A stretch of 64,000 nt of DNA. Source: Methylotuvimicrobium sp. KM2 (GTDB lineage Bacteria; Pseudomonadota; Gammaproteobacteria; Methylococcales; Methylomonadaceae). Shown here piece after piece: positions 17,656 through 27,100 of this stretch. The translations under genes were made by a program, and so were the position numbers. The notes under the pieces were generated by a model. The model made no database searches. It saw only the letters and a list, made by a program, of their open reading frames with translations, and had not been told where the DNA came from. The stretch's first letter is position 1, and each line of letters begins with the position of its first letter. The stretch covers positions 2,437,758 through 2,501,757 of the forward strand of contig NZ_CP150634.1 in assembly GCF_038051925.1 (NCBI RefSeq), written 5' to 3'.

Positions 17656-19017
17656 TTAAAGTACTCCAACCACATTCAAAAATACCAAAAAAACTGCTGC
17701 GGGAGAGACGTAGCGAACCAAAAACCACCAGATTTGATAATATATCGGCTTGGAACTGCGCAATTCGTGTTCGCTATCATCGGGCTTCATGATCCAACCG
17801 GCAAAAACGGCCACACAGAAACCGCCGATGGGTAACATTAAATTTGCCGTCAAATAATCCAATAAATCGAAAATGGTTCGGTCGAAAATTTTAAAATTCG
17901 ACCATATATTAAAAGAAAAGACCGTGCCTAATCCTACAACCCAAGTTGCAAGACCGGCCCAAACACATGCTTTCTTGCGATCGACATCTTTATTTTCGAC
18001 CAGCCACGCAACAGCCGGCTCGATTAGCGAAATTGATGAAGAAAGCGCCGCAAAAACCAGCAAAACAAAAAACAAAATGCCAAATAGCCAACCGCCGGTC
18101 ATATTGCCGAATGCAATTGGTAGCGTTTGAAAAATCAACCCGGGTCCGGCAGCAACTTCCAAGTTATTTGCAAAAACAATAGGAAAAATGGCGATACCGG
18201 CCAATAAGGCAACAGCAGTATCGGCTCCGGCGATTAAGATACTCGTCCGAGCAATCGAAATGCTATTCGGTAAATAAGAGCCGTAAACCATGATCGCGCC
18301 TATGCCTAGACTTAATGTAAAAAACGCGTGTCCCATTGCGGTTAAAACGGCTTGACCGGTAATTTTGCTAAAATCCGGATTGAACAAAAAGTTAATGCCT
18401 TGTTGGTAAGATCCGGTCGTCATCGCATATGCAACCAGCAACATTAAAATAATAAACAAACCGGGCATCAAAAATCTGACTGCTTTCTCCAAGCCGCCGG
18501 CTACCCCTCTCGATACCACTAGCATGGTTACCAACATAAAAATACTATGCCAAAAAATCTGTTGCAGCGGACTGCTCATTAGACTGCTAAAAGTATTCTT
18601 GATTGCTGTGCCGTCCACGCCTGAAAAGCCGCCTAAAAAAGCTTTGAAAACATAGGCGATACCCCAACCGGCTACTACGCTGTAATAAGACAAGATCAAA
18701 AATCCGGAAATAACGCCCAACCAACCCACATAATGCCATTTAGGATCGGCATTCGCCTCATCGGCTAAATCCGACATCGTATTGATGGGGCTTTGCCGTC
18801 CGCGGCGACCTATGAGCGTTTCCGCCATCATAATCGGAAGGCCGATCAACAGAATACAAAGCAGATAAACGATAACAAAAGCTCCGCCACCGTTTTCTCC
18901 CGCAATATAAGGAAATTTCCAGATATTGCCTAAACCGACCGCCGAACCGGTTGCCGCTAAAATGAATGCTAAGCGCGACGACCATTCACCATGAATTGAT
19001 TTCTTTGTTTGCGTCAT
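17656..19017 (-). CDS. Neurotransmitter:sodium symporter family (SNF) transporter
   Basis: A 453-residue Na+-coupled secondary transporter of the LeuT fold. The first helix has the family signature FILAATGSAVGLGNIWKFPY, followed by GGGAFVIVYLLCILLIGLP. About 11-12 membrane spans can be counted. Bacterial members carry amino acids or related amines; the substrate cannot be read from sequence. The stop is two bases before the ratA start, so ratA-rnfH may be transcribed with it. Confidence 0.9.
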   Translation of the reverse strand: MTQTKKSIHGEWSSRLAFILAATGSAVGLGNIWKFPYIAGENGGGAFVIVYLLCILLIGLPIMMAETLIGRRGRQSPINTMSDLADEANADPKWHYVGWLGVISGFLILSYYSVVAGWGIAYVFKAFLGGFSGVDGTAIKNTFSSLMSSPLQQIFWHSIFMLVTMLVVSRGVAGGLEKAVRFLMPGLFIILMLLVAYAMTTGSYQQGINFLFNPDFSKITGQAVLTAMGHAFFTLSLGIGAIMVYGSYLPNSISIARTSILIAGADTAVALLAGIAIFPIVFANNLEVAAGPGLIFQTLPIAFGNMTGGWLFGILFFVLLVFAALSSSISLIEPAVAWLVENKDVDRKKACVWAGLATWVVGLGTVFSFNIWSNFKIFDRTIFDLLDYLTANLMLPIGGFCVAVFAGWIMKPDDSEHELRSSKPIYYQIWWFLVRYVSPAAVFLVFLNVVGVL

Positions 19018-19120
19018 TTCCGTGCCTGTTCTTTGCTATAAAGCTGAATAATTATCGATAAATCGAGTAAAATACCAAAATTATTAGATCCCGTCAGTTT
19101 ATAAATCCACTTAACACGCC

Positions 19121-19606
19121 ATGGCCGATAAAAAATCGAAGAAAAAAAACAAGTCGCAAAACAATACCATCGCTACAAATCGCCAGGCTACGCACGAATA
19201 TTTTATTGAAGAACGCTTCGAAGCGGGCTTAGTTTTAGAGGGGTGGGAAGTCAAAAGCCTGAGAGAGGGCCGTGCGCAACTAAAGGAAAGTTATGTACAA
19301 ATCAAACGCGGCGAAGCTTGGCTTTACGGCGCGCACATTTCACCACTATTGTCCGCTTCCACACACGTCAATCCGGATTCGATACGCGGCCGAAAACTGT
19401 TGCTGCATCGCCAGGAACTGAACAAGTTAATCGGCAGCGTGGAGCGTAAGGGCTATACATTAATTCCGCTATCACTCTATTGGAAAAACGGCCGAGCCAA
19501 AATTGAAATCGGCCTGGCCAAAGGCAAAAAACTGCATGATAAGCGTACGGCGTCGAAAGACCGAGATTGGCAACGTGAAAAAGAGCGCTTGATGAAACAC
19601 GCTTAG
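19121..19606 (+). CDS. smpB: SsrA-binding protein SmpB
   Basis: RNA-binding partner of tmRNA in ribosome rescue. The 161-residue product has [20 protein letters not shown] near the start, [17 protein letters not shown], and the C-terminal [20 protein letters not shown] that enters the decoding site. All family motifs are present. No ssrA gene is visible in the 350 bases that follow. Confidence 0.96.
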   Translation: MADKKSKKKNKSQNNTIATNRQATHEYFIEERFEAGLVLEGWEVKSLREGRAQLKESYVQIKRGEAWLYGAHISPLLSASTHVNPDSIRGRKLLLHRQELNKLIGSVERKGYTLIPLSLYWKNGRAKIEIGLAKGKKLHDKRTASKDRDWQREKERLMKHA

Positions 19607-19954
19607 AATATAGTTAGTGGTTAACAGTAAGCAGTGAACGGATGGAAGTACTTCGGCCTGTCGCTCGTTCCCAAGCTCTTTGCTTGGGAATGCAGCACAA
19701 GAAGCTCTCCCCCTTCGACAAGGGCTCAGGGCAAGCCTTCGACAAAAGCTCAGGGCATGAGCTTCTCGAAACCGGTAAGCAAGAGCTTACGTGACGGGTC
19801 GCTCAAACAAGAGTTTGGGAAACAGCTTTTCTCTCAGTTTTTACAAATAAGGTTGGAATGGCATCATAGTGCTATAAAATTTATTATTTTTTTAATATTC
19901 AAAAACTTATATCCAGAAAATATTAATACTGGGTTAACATAACAATCGATAACA
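19607..19954. other. Gene-free stretch after smpB with short repeats
   Basis: I see no gene here. It contains two copies of CTTCGACAA.AGCTCAGGGCA about 28 bases apart (near 19713 and 19737) and a pair of CCCAAGCTCTTTGCTTGGG-like inverted blocks around 19670. The right half is AT-rich and could hold the promoter for the HopJ-family gene. Confidence 0.5.
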
Positions 19955-20308
19955 ATGACTTTAACTGAATTTCTCGACAAATTAAAATCCAATAAACCGG
20001 TCGGTTTCGATGAAACGATGGCCGTGATTGCCGAACACTACGAATATCAACCTGCCGAATTTTGCAACGGCCTCGAAGATAATGAATTGATCAATAAAGC
20101 CGGTTCAAACGAAGGCTCCTGCAAAATTTTCGCGTTCGCGAAAATGAACGCACTCGACGAGCAACAAACCCTGAAGCTCTTCGGCGATTATTACCGCTTG
20201 GACGTGTTGAACGACCCGACCGGAACAGGTCATCAAAATATTCGAAATTTCATGCGCTACGGCTGGCAAGGCATACAATTCAAAAGTATGCCGCTCACGC
20301 TCAAATAG
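19955..20308 (+). CDS. HopJ type III effector family protein
   Basis: A 117-residue protein that matches the HopJ family throughout: FDETMAVIAEHYEYQPAEF, NGLEDNELINKAGSNEGSC and DPTGTGHQNIRNFMRYGW. Despite the name, the family is widespread in free-living and photosynthetic or methane-using bacteria without type III secretion, and its function is unknown. No secretion genes are nearby. It may share a transcript with the FAD oxidoreductase that starts 38 bases downstream. Confidence 0.85.
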   Translation: MTLTEFLDKLKSNKPVGFDETMAVIAEHYEYQPAEFCNGLEDNELINKAGSNEGSCKIFAFAKMNALDEQQTLKLFGDYYRLDVLNDPTGTGHQNIRNFMRYGWQGIQFKSMPLTLK

Positions 20309-20346
20309 CCGTTTCGGAGCGATGCCTGCGTTGCGGCTAAAAGCAA

Positions 20347-21426
20347 ATGGATATCGATTTTCTGATCGTAGGACAAGGACTGGCCGGAAGCCTGCTTGCC
20401 TTTGAGCTGATACAACGCAACGCACGGGTCATGGTCGTCGACGACGGCCGCGAAAATGCTTCGCAAGTCGCGGCCGGACTCATTAATCCTGTTACCGGCA
20501 TACGCCTGGTCAAATCCGATCGGGTCGACGATTGTTTGCCGGAAGCGAAAGCGCTCTACAGCCGTCTGTCGAAAGTCTTCGCCCGAAATTTCCTCGTAGA
20601 AAAAACGATGTTTCGCCTGCTGTGCAACGAGGCCGAAGTTAAGCAAAGCCAAAAACGCTTGAGCGACCCGGAATATAACACCTACCTATCGAAAATACAT
20701 CCACGAGAGTCATTCGCTTATCCGTTTCAAGACTGCCGTCGGTTATTGGAGCAAAAACAAACCGGCTATCTAAATACTCGTCCGCTGCTCGACGCTTTGC
20801 GGGACTTCTTTATCGGTCTCGACAGCTATCGAAAATTTACGTTCGATTTTCGCGGTACACAAGTGTTTGAATCTTTCTATCGGCTGGGATTCAAGCCGAA
20901 ACAGATAGTTTTTTGCGAAGGATACCGTTTAATCTATAACCCATGGTTTTCCTGGCTACCGTTGCAGGCGGTCAAAGGCGAGATACTGACCATCGAAAGC
21001 GACTTTGCTCTACCGGAACAAATCATCAATTTCGGAAACTGGCTGATTCCCATCGGGGAAAATCGTTGCCGGACCGGTGCGACATTCGACAGGCATTGCA
21101 CAGATACAACCATTACAGAGCAGGCCAAGCACCGATTGATTCAATCGCTTGCCAAGATAGATTCACGTTTCGAATCCAAAACGCGCATCGTCGATCAACA
21201 AGCCAACATCCGCCCCTGCACGCCGGACCGAATGCCTTTTCTAGGCCGGCATCCCGCAAATCCCCAGCTTTGGGTATTCAACGGTTTCGGCGCCAAGGGC
21301 AGCCTGCAAATTCCGTGGTACAGCCGTCATTTGGCCGATGTCTTGCTTAACGGCTCATACTTGGATAAACACTGCAACATCCGACGATATTATGAAACGC
21401 ATTTCCTTGGTTCACGAAGCGCATAA
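20347..21426 (+). CDS. FAD-dependent oxidoreductase (DAO family), MnmC oxidoreductase-like
   Basis: A 359-residue D-amino-acid-oxidase-fold flavoprotein. The N-terminal dinucleotide motif is DFLIVGQGLAGSLLAFEL with VMVVDDG at the end of the second strand. ASQVAAGLINPVTGIRL and the C-terminal FNGFGAKGSLQIPWYSRHLA resemble the FAD half of MnmC, which converts cmnm5U34 of tRNA to nm5U34. The gene overlaps mnmM by 35 bases, which supports a joint role in wobble-uridine modification; that substrate assignment is inference. A generic glycine/amine oxidase is the alternative. Confidence 0.8.
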   Translation: MDIDFLIVGQGLAGSLLAFELIQRNARVMVVDDGRENASQVAAGLINPVTGIRLVKSDRVDDCLPEAKALYSRLSKVFARNFLVEKTMFRLLCNEAEVKQSQKRLSDPEYNTYLSKIHPRESFAYPFQDCRRLLEQKQTGYLNTRPLLDALRDFFIGLDSYRKFTFDFRGTQVFESFYRLGFKPKQIVFCEGYRLIYNPWFSWLPLQAVKGEILTIESDFALPEQIINFGNWLIPIGENRCRTGATFDRHCTDTTITEQAKHRLIQSLAKIDSRFESKTRIVDQQANIRPCTPDRMPFLGRHPANPQLWVFNGFGAKGSLQIPWYSRHLADVLLNGSYLDKHCNIRRYYETHFLGSRSA

Positions 21427-21964
21427 AGCCGTACAGACTGTATTGCAAGCCGGCGATTACGCGGTCGATGCCACGGTCGGTAACGGGCATGATACGCTGT
21501 TTCTGGCACGGCATGTCGGTCCCGGCGGAATCGTGTTCGGGTTCGACATTCAACAAAACGCGATCGATCAAACGCGGAGCAGACTCGAACAGGGAAAAGT
21601 CGAAACGCCGTTTGAACTATTTAGGGTGAGTCATGCGGTAATGACGAATACGATTCCCGCACAGTTTCACGGGCGCATCAAAGCGGTCATGTTCAATCTG
21701 GGATATCTTCCAGGCGGCGACAAATTGCTGATCACTCGAACCGATACGACGATTGCCGCGCTGAATCAGGCTCTTCGAGTGCTTGCACCGGATGGATTAT
21801 TGACGATACTTGCCTATCCGGGCCATTCCGGCGGCGATCAAGAAGCCGATGAAGTCGACAAATGGTGCGCCGATTTGGATGGCTCTCGCTATGATAAGTT
21901 ATGCATCAACAGTCAGGAAAATCAAAAGAGTATGCCCCGTCTATATCTCGTTAACCCAGCCTAA
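21392..21964 (+). CDS. mnmM: MnmM/YtqB-type tRNA mnm5(s2)U methyltransferase
   Basis: SAM-dependent methyltransferase of 190 residues. It matches B. subtilis YtqB/MnmM in the diagnostic stretches VDATVGNGHDTLFLARHVG, FGFDIQQNAIDQTRSRL and MFNLGYLPGGDKLLITR. MnmM methylates nm5U34 to mnm5U34 in organisms that lack the MnmC methyltransferase domain. The ATG at 21392 is chosen because it places the SAM motif at the usual distance. It overlaps the upstream flavoprotein gene by 35 bases. Older annotation would call it a putative rRNA methylase. Confidence 0.82.
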   Translation: MKRISLVHEAHKAVQTVLQAGDYAVDATVGNGHDTLFLARHVGPGGIVFGFDIQQNAIDQTRSRLEQGKVETPFELFRVSHAVMTNTIPAQFHGRIKAVMFNLGYLPGGDKLLITRTDTTIAALNQALRVLAPDGLLTILAYPGHSGGDQEADEVDKWCADLDGSRYDKLCINSQENQKSMPRLYLVNPA

Positions 21965-22089
21965 AATTCTAGAACAAGAGTTAAGCGTCACTTAAGTTTT
22001 ATATGTTAGGCCTTTGACCGGCCATATCGATTACTCTATACTCTCAAATAGCGATACGATACTATTTATCACTACAACGGAGAGAATCA

Positions 22090-22491
22090 ATGTATAAATT
22101 CAAACCCATCGCAATGGCTTTAGTTTTGGCATTTGGTGTCCATGCTCCTGCCAGCCAAGCAGAGGAAAGCTACTTTAGCCAAGTGGGCGACAAGTTCTTG
22201 ACCGGATTCGCCAATATTTTTACCGGACTCGGCGAAATCCCTAAAAACATTGTCGATGCCAGCAACAAAACCAACTACATCATTGGCCCAACGGGCGGCT
22301 TGATCAACGGAACATTGCATACTTTGGGTAGAACCGCTTCCGGCGTGTTTGACGTGATAACCAGCCCGATTCCAACCAAAAGCATGGTAGAGCCCAAGTA
22401 CGTTTGGTCTGAATTCGACAAAACTACGTCTTACGGCGGTACTTTCAAGGAGTCTGAAACGCATTCATTAGAAATCTTGGAAACAAATTAA
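22090..22491 (+). CDS. Exosortase system-associated protein, TIGR04073 family (copy 1)
   Basis: A 133-residue secreted protein. The signal peptide MYKFKPIAMALVLAFGVHAPASQA is followed by the TIGR04073 core: KFLTGFANIFTGLGEIPKNI, GPTGGLINGTLHTLGRTASG and FDVITSPIPTKSMVEPKYVW. The family is found in species with exosortase systems, but its function is unknown. From about codon 15 to 115 it is nearly identical at DNA level to the gene at 22677. Copy 1 has a divergent C-terminal extension (ESETHSLEILETN) where copy 2 stops. Confidence 0.8.
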   Translation: MYKFKPIAMALVLAFGVHAPASQAEESYFSQVGDKFLTGFANIFTGLGEIPKNIVDASNKTNYIIGPTGGLINGTLHTLGRTASGVFDVITSPIPTKSMVEPKYVWSEFDKTTSYGGTFKESETHSLEILETN

Positions 22492-22676
22492 CGTTTTTCC
22501 CTTCACGATAGACTAGCTAATTCTGTGCAAATAACTCAGACAGCAACCGACAAGTACTTTTGCGGCGGGAGCCCGATGATCATATGCAAACGCCCTGAAA
22601 ACCTTGGCGCGTTTTGTTTTGAAGTGGCTTTATCGGTTCCTCTATGCTGTTACAGCACTTACATTGGAGATTTTTA

Positions 22677-23039
22677 ATGAACAAATTAAAACCGTTGGCG
22701 ATGACATTAGTTTTGGTATTCGGCGTCCATGCTCCTGCCAGCCAAGCAGAGGAAAGCTACTTTAGCCAAGTGGGCGACAAGTTCTTGACTGGATTCGCCA
22801 ATATTTTTACCGGACTCGGCGAAATCCCTAAAAACATTGTCGATGCCAGCAACAAAACCAACTACATCATTGGCCCAACGGGCGGCTTGATCAACGGAAC
22901 ATTGCATACATTGGGAAGAACCGCATCCGGAGTCTTTGACGTGATAACCAGTCCGATTCCAACCAAAAGCATGGTAGAGCCCAAGTACGTTTGGTCTGAA
23001 TTCGACAAAACTACGTCTTACGGCGGTACTTTCAAGTAA
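22677..23039 (+). CDS. Exosortase system-associated protein, TIGR04073 family (copy 2)
   Basis: Tandem duplicate of the gene at 22090, 120 residues, with signal peptide MNKLKPLAMTLVLVFGVHAP. The mature part is almost identical to copy 1 down to silent positions, whereas the upstream region, first codons and 3' ends differ. The pattern suggests gene conversion or a recent duplication. It ends in TYGGTFK-stop, close to where the similarity to copy 1 ends, and is followed by a strong terminator. The ATG at 22677 has a GGAG ribosome site at 22666. Confidence 0.8.
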   Translation: MNKLKPLAMTLVLVFGVHAPASQAEESYFSQVGDKFLTGFANIFTGLGEIPKNIVDASNKTNYIIGPTGGLINGTLHTLGRTASGVFDVITSPIPTKSMVEPKYVWSEFDKTTSYGGTFK

Positions 23040-23052
23040 ATCGCTAACATTG

Positions 23053-23080
23053 CTCCCCGGAGTCCTTCGGGGAGTTTTTT
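23053..23080 (+). terminator. Intrinsic terminator of the TIGR04073 pair
   Basis: CTCCCCG (23053-23059) pairs with CGGGGAG (23068-23074) around an eight-base loop, followed directly by six T residues (23075-23080). Confidence 0.92.
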
Positions 23081-23148
23081 GTCTGCCCTTCCTATTTACT
23101 CACTTCCTTTAAATTCTCTTCTGGTTGATACAGTTTGTTTCAACAAAG

Positions 23149-23183
23149 TTACTCACAAAACCTGTGGATAACTCTGTGGATTC
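23149..23183. other. DnaA-box-like cluster, copy 1
   Basis: TTACTCACA (23149-23157), a perfect consensus box TGTGGATAA (23163-23171, complement TTATCCACA) and TGTGGATTC (23175-23183) lie in tandem; TGTGAACAA follows at 23344-23352. Spacing and sequence resemble DnaA binding clusters of replication origins or titration sites. Confidence 0.45.
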
Positions 23184-23910
23184 GCTGTTTTTTGAGCCTC
23201 TAAAGTGCCGGTTTTATTACGGTTGAGTTAAACTGTCCAATATCGATACAGATATCTTATTCGACAAATAATCAATGACTTATATGATTTTTACGGGTTT
23301 CAAAGACTTATCGTAACAAGATTTCCAAGTCATTGATTTGTGCTGTGAACAACTCGGGGCGACAGCGAACCATTGCCGCTGACTTTCGCCTTTTATATTC
23401 ATCGTAGATGAAAATTCGGCCTCGGGGTGCCCGTTAAAGGATGCCGTGAACCCAGCACCTAAATTCCATAGGTCTTTGGCAATGATTCAAAATCATGGCT
23501 TATTTAGGTGCTGGGTACTCCCTTTTGATCGAAAAACCGTCTAAGAAAAAAGGTATGGGATATGTCTATCGAGGACCGCCGTAAACCCATCCATGGGGGC
23601 TTGACGGCAGCAATCCCTGCTGCCGACATCCTCGCCAGCCACACCCCATACCTTCATAAAGTTAGCCGCTTTTTGAGTATAAAGGGAGTAAATACGTCCA
23701 TGGAGACTCTATGCTGTTCCTCACCTAACGTTAGGTGAAGGGCCGAGCACCCGAGGCCTCCTCCGGCACTGCCGGAAGTTGAAGTGTGAAAGGTATATTC
23801 GACTTTCCGAAAACAGGAGACGTGCTTAAATGTATTCAAAAAAATCGTTTCCCGCTCGAAGCTTATCGTAGCTTTTTGATGAGGCATTTCGTCGACTAAA
23901 AAAGACAGAG

Positions 23911-23945
23911 TTACCCACAAAAGCTGTGGATAACTCTGTGGATTG
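23911..23945. other. DnaA-box-like cluster, copy 2
   Basis: TTACCCACA (23911-23919), perfect box TGTGGATAA (23925-23933) and TGTGGATTG (23937-23945) repeat the arrangement of copy 1, and TGTGCACAA follows at 24106-24114 just before the hrpA end. Confidence 0.45.
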
Positions 23946-24131
23946 ATTGTTTTTTTACTCACTAAAGTACCGGATTTATTGCGCTTCAGTTAAATTGTCC
24001 AAAATCGATACAGGCAGCTTATTAAAATGAAAATCAATGACTTACATTGAAACTTGATGTTTCAATGGGTTATGTAAACAAGTTGGATAAGTCCTTGATT
24101 TATGCTGTGCACAACTCGTAGCGACTCCGAA

Positions 24132-27100
24132 CTATTGCCGCTGATCCCAGGCCTTTTCCATGCGCTTTTCCGAAATAGGATATGGCGTTTTTAATTGCTG
24201 AGCGAACACCGACACGCGAAATTCTTCGAGCATCCAGCGGAACGCCTCTTGTTCCGGCAGCACGACGGTTTTCTTGGCCCGGTTCGCGGCTTCTTTCCAG
24301 TAGCGCGTGCAATAACGCTGCACGAGCGGAATTTTCGGCGCATCGCCGACGATTTTATCGATACGGTAATCGATCGCCTTCAGATACCGCGGTATTTGCT
24401 TGAGTTGCGTCAGCGGCGTATTGCGAATGAATCCCGAATAAATCAATAGGCTCAACTGCTCGTTGATGTCGAGCACCGTCGCGTTGTCCTGCTGCAAACG
24501 CGACAACCGATTCTTAATCGCAACAGTGCTCTCGACGATGTCCAGCACGATTCTGCCCGCTTCGTTCGCAAACGACACCAGTTCGCCTTTGTGCTCTCGA
24601 ATGCGCTGTTCGAAAACCGACTGAGACCTGATTGAAAGGTCACCGACGAACAATTCCGAAAACACCGTATAGAGCAAGTCTTCCTTGTATGAAACACCTT
24701 GATAATCCTTCAACAACGGATGCTCCGGCAATTGATTGACGAAGAGCTCCGCAGCCGGCTTATGTGGCATATTTTTCGTCAGATAAGTCTTTTCCTTCTT
24801 TAACTGCAATTGGAACAACCGGGTCAATCCGGCTCTGTGCAATCGGTCGGCTTTTTCACATGTATCTAAAATCTTGACGCCGACCGCATCACCTTCGTCG
24901 ACGATCGCCGGGAAACCGATGAACGACTGACCTTCGTGTATGAATTCGTAGGTTTCCGGCAAATCGTCGAAGGCCCATTGAATGCAGCCGGTAAAATTCA
25001 ATTCATCGGCGGCTTTCTTGTCGAAACTATCGCCGGCCTCGACTGCGTATTTATCCTGCAGTTTTTTTAGATCGCGGCCGTAGTCGAACAACTTACCGTG
25101 CTCGTCGACGATACGGAAATTCATCGTCAAGTGTTCGGGCAGGGTTTCCGGATGCCACTCGGTCAACGGAATCGCCTCGCCGGTCAACTTACGCAAACGC
25201 ATGCCGAGCCATTCAAATAGCGAACCCTTGAAATCAGGCTCGATTTCGAGACACTGCTTCGCCGTCTGCGGCACCGGCACGAAATGCTTGCGGAGCTGTT
25301 TCGGCAGCGACTTGATCAGAGCGATGATTTTTTCCTCGAGCATGCCCGGCACCAGCCAGTCGAAGGGTTGCGCGCTCACTTGATTGAGTTGATGCACCGG
25401 AATGACCGCGGTCACGCCGTCTTCGTCGTGCCCCGGTTCGAAGCGATATTGCAAAGCGAAGGTTAGGCGCCCGACTTTTTTGCTATCCGGGAAATCCCAT
25501 TCGTTGATGAAGTCATCCTGTTCCCTCGTCAAATCCTCCTTGGTCAAAAACAGAAACTTCGGATTTTCGCGTTCGACACTCTTACGCCATTGATCGAACG
25601 TAATGCCGTTGACGACCGATTCGGGAATTTTTTTATCGTAAAACTGATACAGCCACTCCTCGTCTTCGATCAAATCGACACGCCGGCCTTTATGCTGAAT
25701 ATAACCGACTTCTTCGAGCAGTTGCTGGTTGGCCTTGAAAAACGGCGCATTGGTCTGATAATCCTGATTGACCAGCCCGAAGCGAATAAAGAAATCGCGC
25801 GCAGCCTTCGGGTCGACGTGTTCGTAAGGAATTTTACGCTTCGCCTGCAGTGTCAATCCGTATAACAGCGTGCGCTCGTAAATGCCGCTGCGGCCGGCCT
25901 TTTTTTCCCAGTGCGGATCGTAGTAATTGCGCTTGACCAGATGCCCGGAACAAGCCTCGATCCATTCCGGCTCGATGCGGGCGACCGTGCGCGCGTAAAC
26001 CTTGCTGGTCTCGACCTGTTCGGCGGCCATGATCCATTTCGGACGCGCCTTGTGCAGACCGGAACCCGGAAAAATAAAAAACTTGAGTCCGCGTGCGCCG
26101 AGATATTCGTATTGCTCGTGCCGGAAGCCGATGTTCGACAACAGCCCCGGCAACAACGCGCGATGAATTTCGCCGTAACCGGCCTCGATCATGTTCGGTT
26201 TGAGTTTCAATTCGCCTTTGATCACCTGCATGATCTGCGCATGAATGTCGAACCATTCCTTCATGCGGACATAGGACAGAAACTGATCCTTACAGTATTT
26301 GCGCAATTTGTTGTTCGACAGATGCTTTTTCTGCTCCTCGAAATGGTTCCACAGATTCAGCAGCGTCATGAAATCCGATTCTTCATGACGAAAAACGGCG
26401 TGTTTCGCATCGGCCTGCTGCATCTTCTCGGCCGGCTTTTCTCGCGGATCTTGTATGCTTAACGCCGCGACAATGATCGATACCTCATGGAGGCATTGAT
26501 ATTCAGCCGCGGCCAACAGCATCCTGGCCAATTTAGGATCGGTCGGTAGTTTGGCCAACTGCTTGCCGACTTCGGTCAAATGACCCTGCTTATCGAGCGC
26601 ATTGACCTCATGCAGCATCGTCTTGCCGTCGCGGATCATCTTATCCTCGGGCGGCTCGATAAACGGAAAATCCTCGATATCGCCAAGCTTAAGCGCAATC
26701 ATCTGCAGAATTACCGACGACAGATTGGTGCGCAAAATTTCCGGCTCGGTAAATACCGGACGTGCTTGAAAATCCTCCTTCGAATACAGGCGAATGCAGA
26801 TGCCTTCCGCGACGCGGCCGCAGCGCCCTGCCCTTTGATTCGCGCTGGCCTGAGAGATGCGCTCGATCGGCAGACGTTGAATCTTGCTGCGATGACTGTA
26901 ACGGCTGATGCGCGCGTGTCCGGTATCGATCACGCAGCGGATGCCCGGCACCGTCAGCGAGGTTTCGGCGACGTTGGTCGCGAGCACGATGCGCTGACCG
27001 CCTTTCGGCTTGAACACCCGCTCCTGTTCGGCGACGCTCAATTTCGAATACAGCGGCAGAATTTCGTATCCGGTCGGATGATGCTTGCGCAGCGATTCGG

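Larger units (their letters stand above)
23081..24131. repeat. 1-kb gene-free region: duplicated segment and palindromic elements
   Basis: Two diverged direct copies of one segment, about 23149-23390 and 23911-24145, share TGTGGATAACTCTGTGGATT, AACTGTCC.ATATCGATACAG, AATCAATGACTTA and GCTGTG.ACAACTCG..GCGAC. The second copy includes the last codons of hrpA, the first a relic of them (GCCGCTGA at about 23379). Between them lie a palindrome 23451-23515 bounded by CCCAGCACCT/AGGTGCTGGG and a MITE-like block (about 23560-23660) related to 41459-41656. No credible gene is seen. Confidence 0.75.

Noticed and set aside
17654..17728. N-terminal extension of RatA
   Set aside because: It lies inside the transporter gene and has no family similarity; the ATG at 17653 fits RatA proteins.
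19634..19942. 102-codon open frame after smpB
   Set aside because: It is made largely of short direct repeats (GACAA.GCTCAGGGCA) and has no protein-like features.
19607..19954. Possible ssrA (tmRNA) gene next to smpB
   Set aside because: No tRNA-like ends or tag-coding segment could be recognised.
19955..20308. HopJ-family gene as evidence of type III secretion
   Set aside because: The family is widespread without secretion systems, and no secretion genes are in the window.
23654..23962. 102-codon frame on the minus strand between the TIGR04073 genes and hrpA
   Set aside because: It crosses several palindromic repeat elements and the DnaA-box segment; chance open frame.
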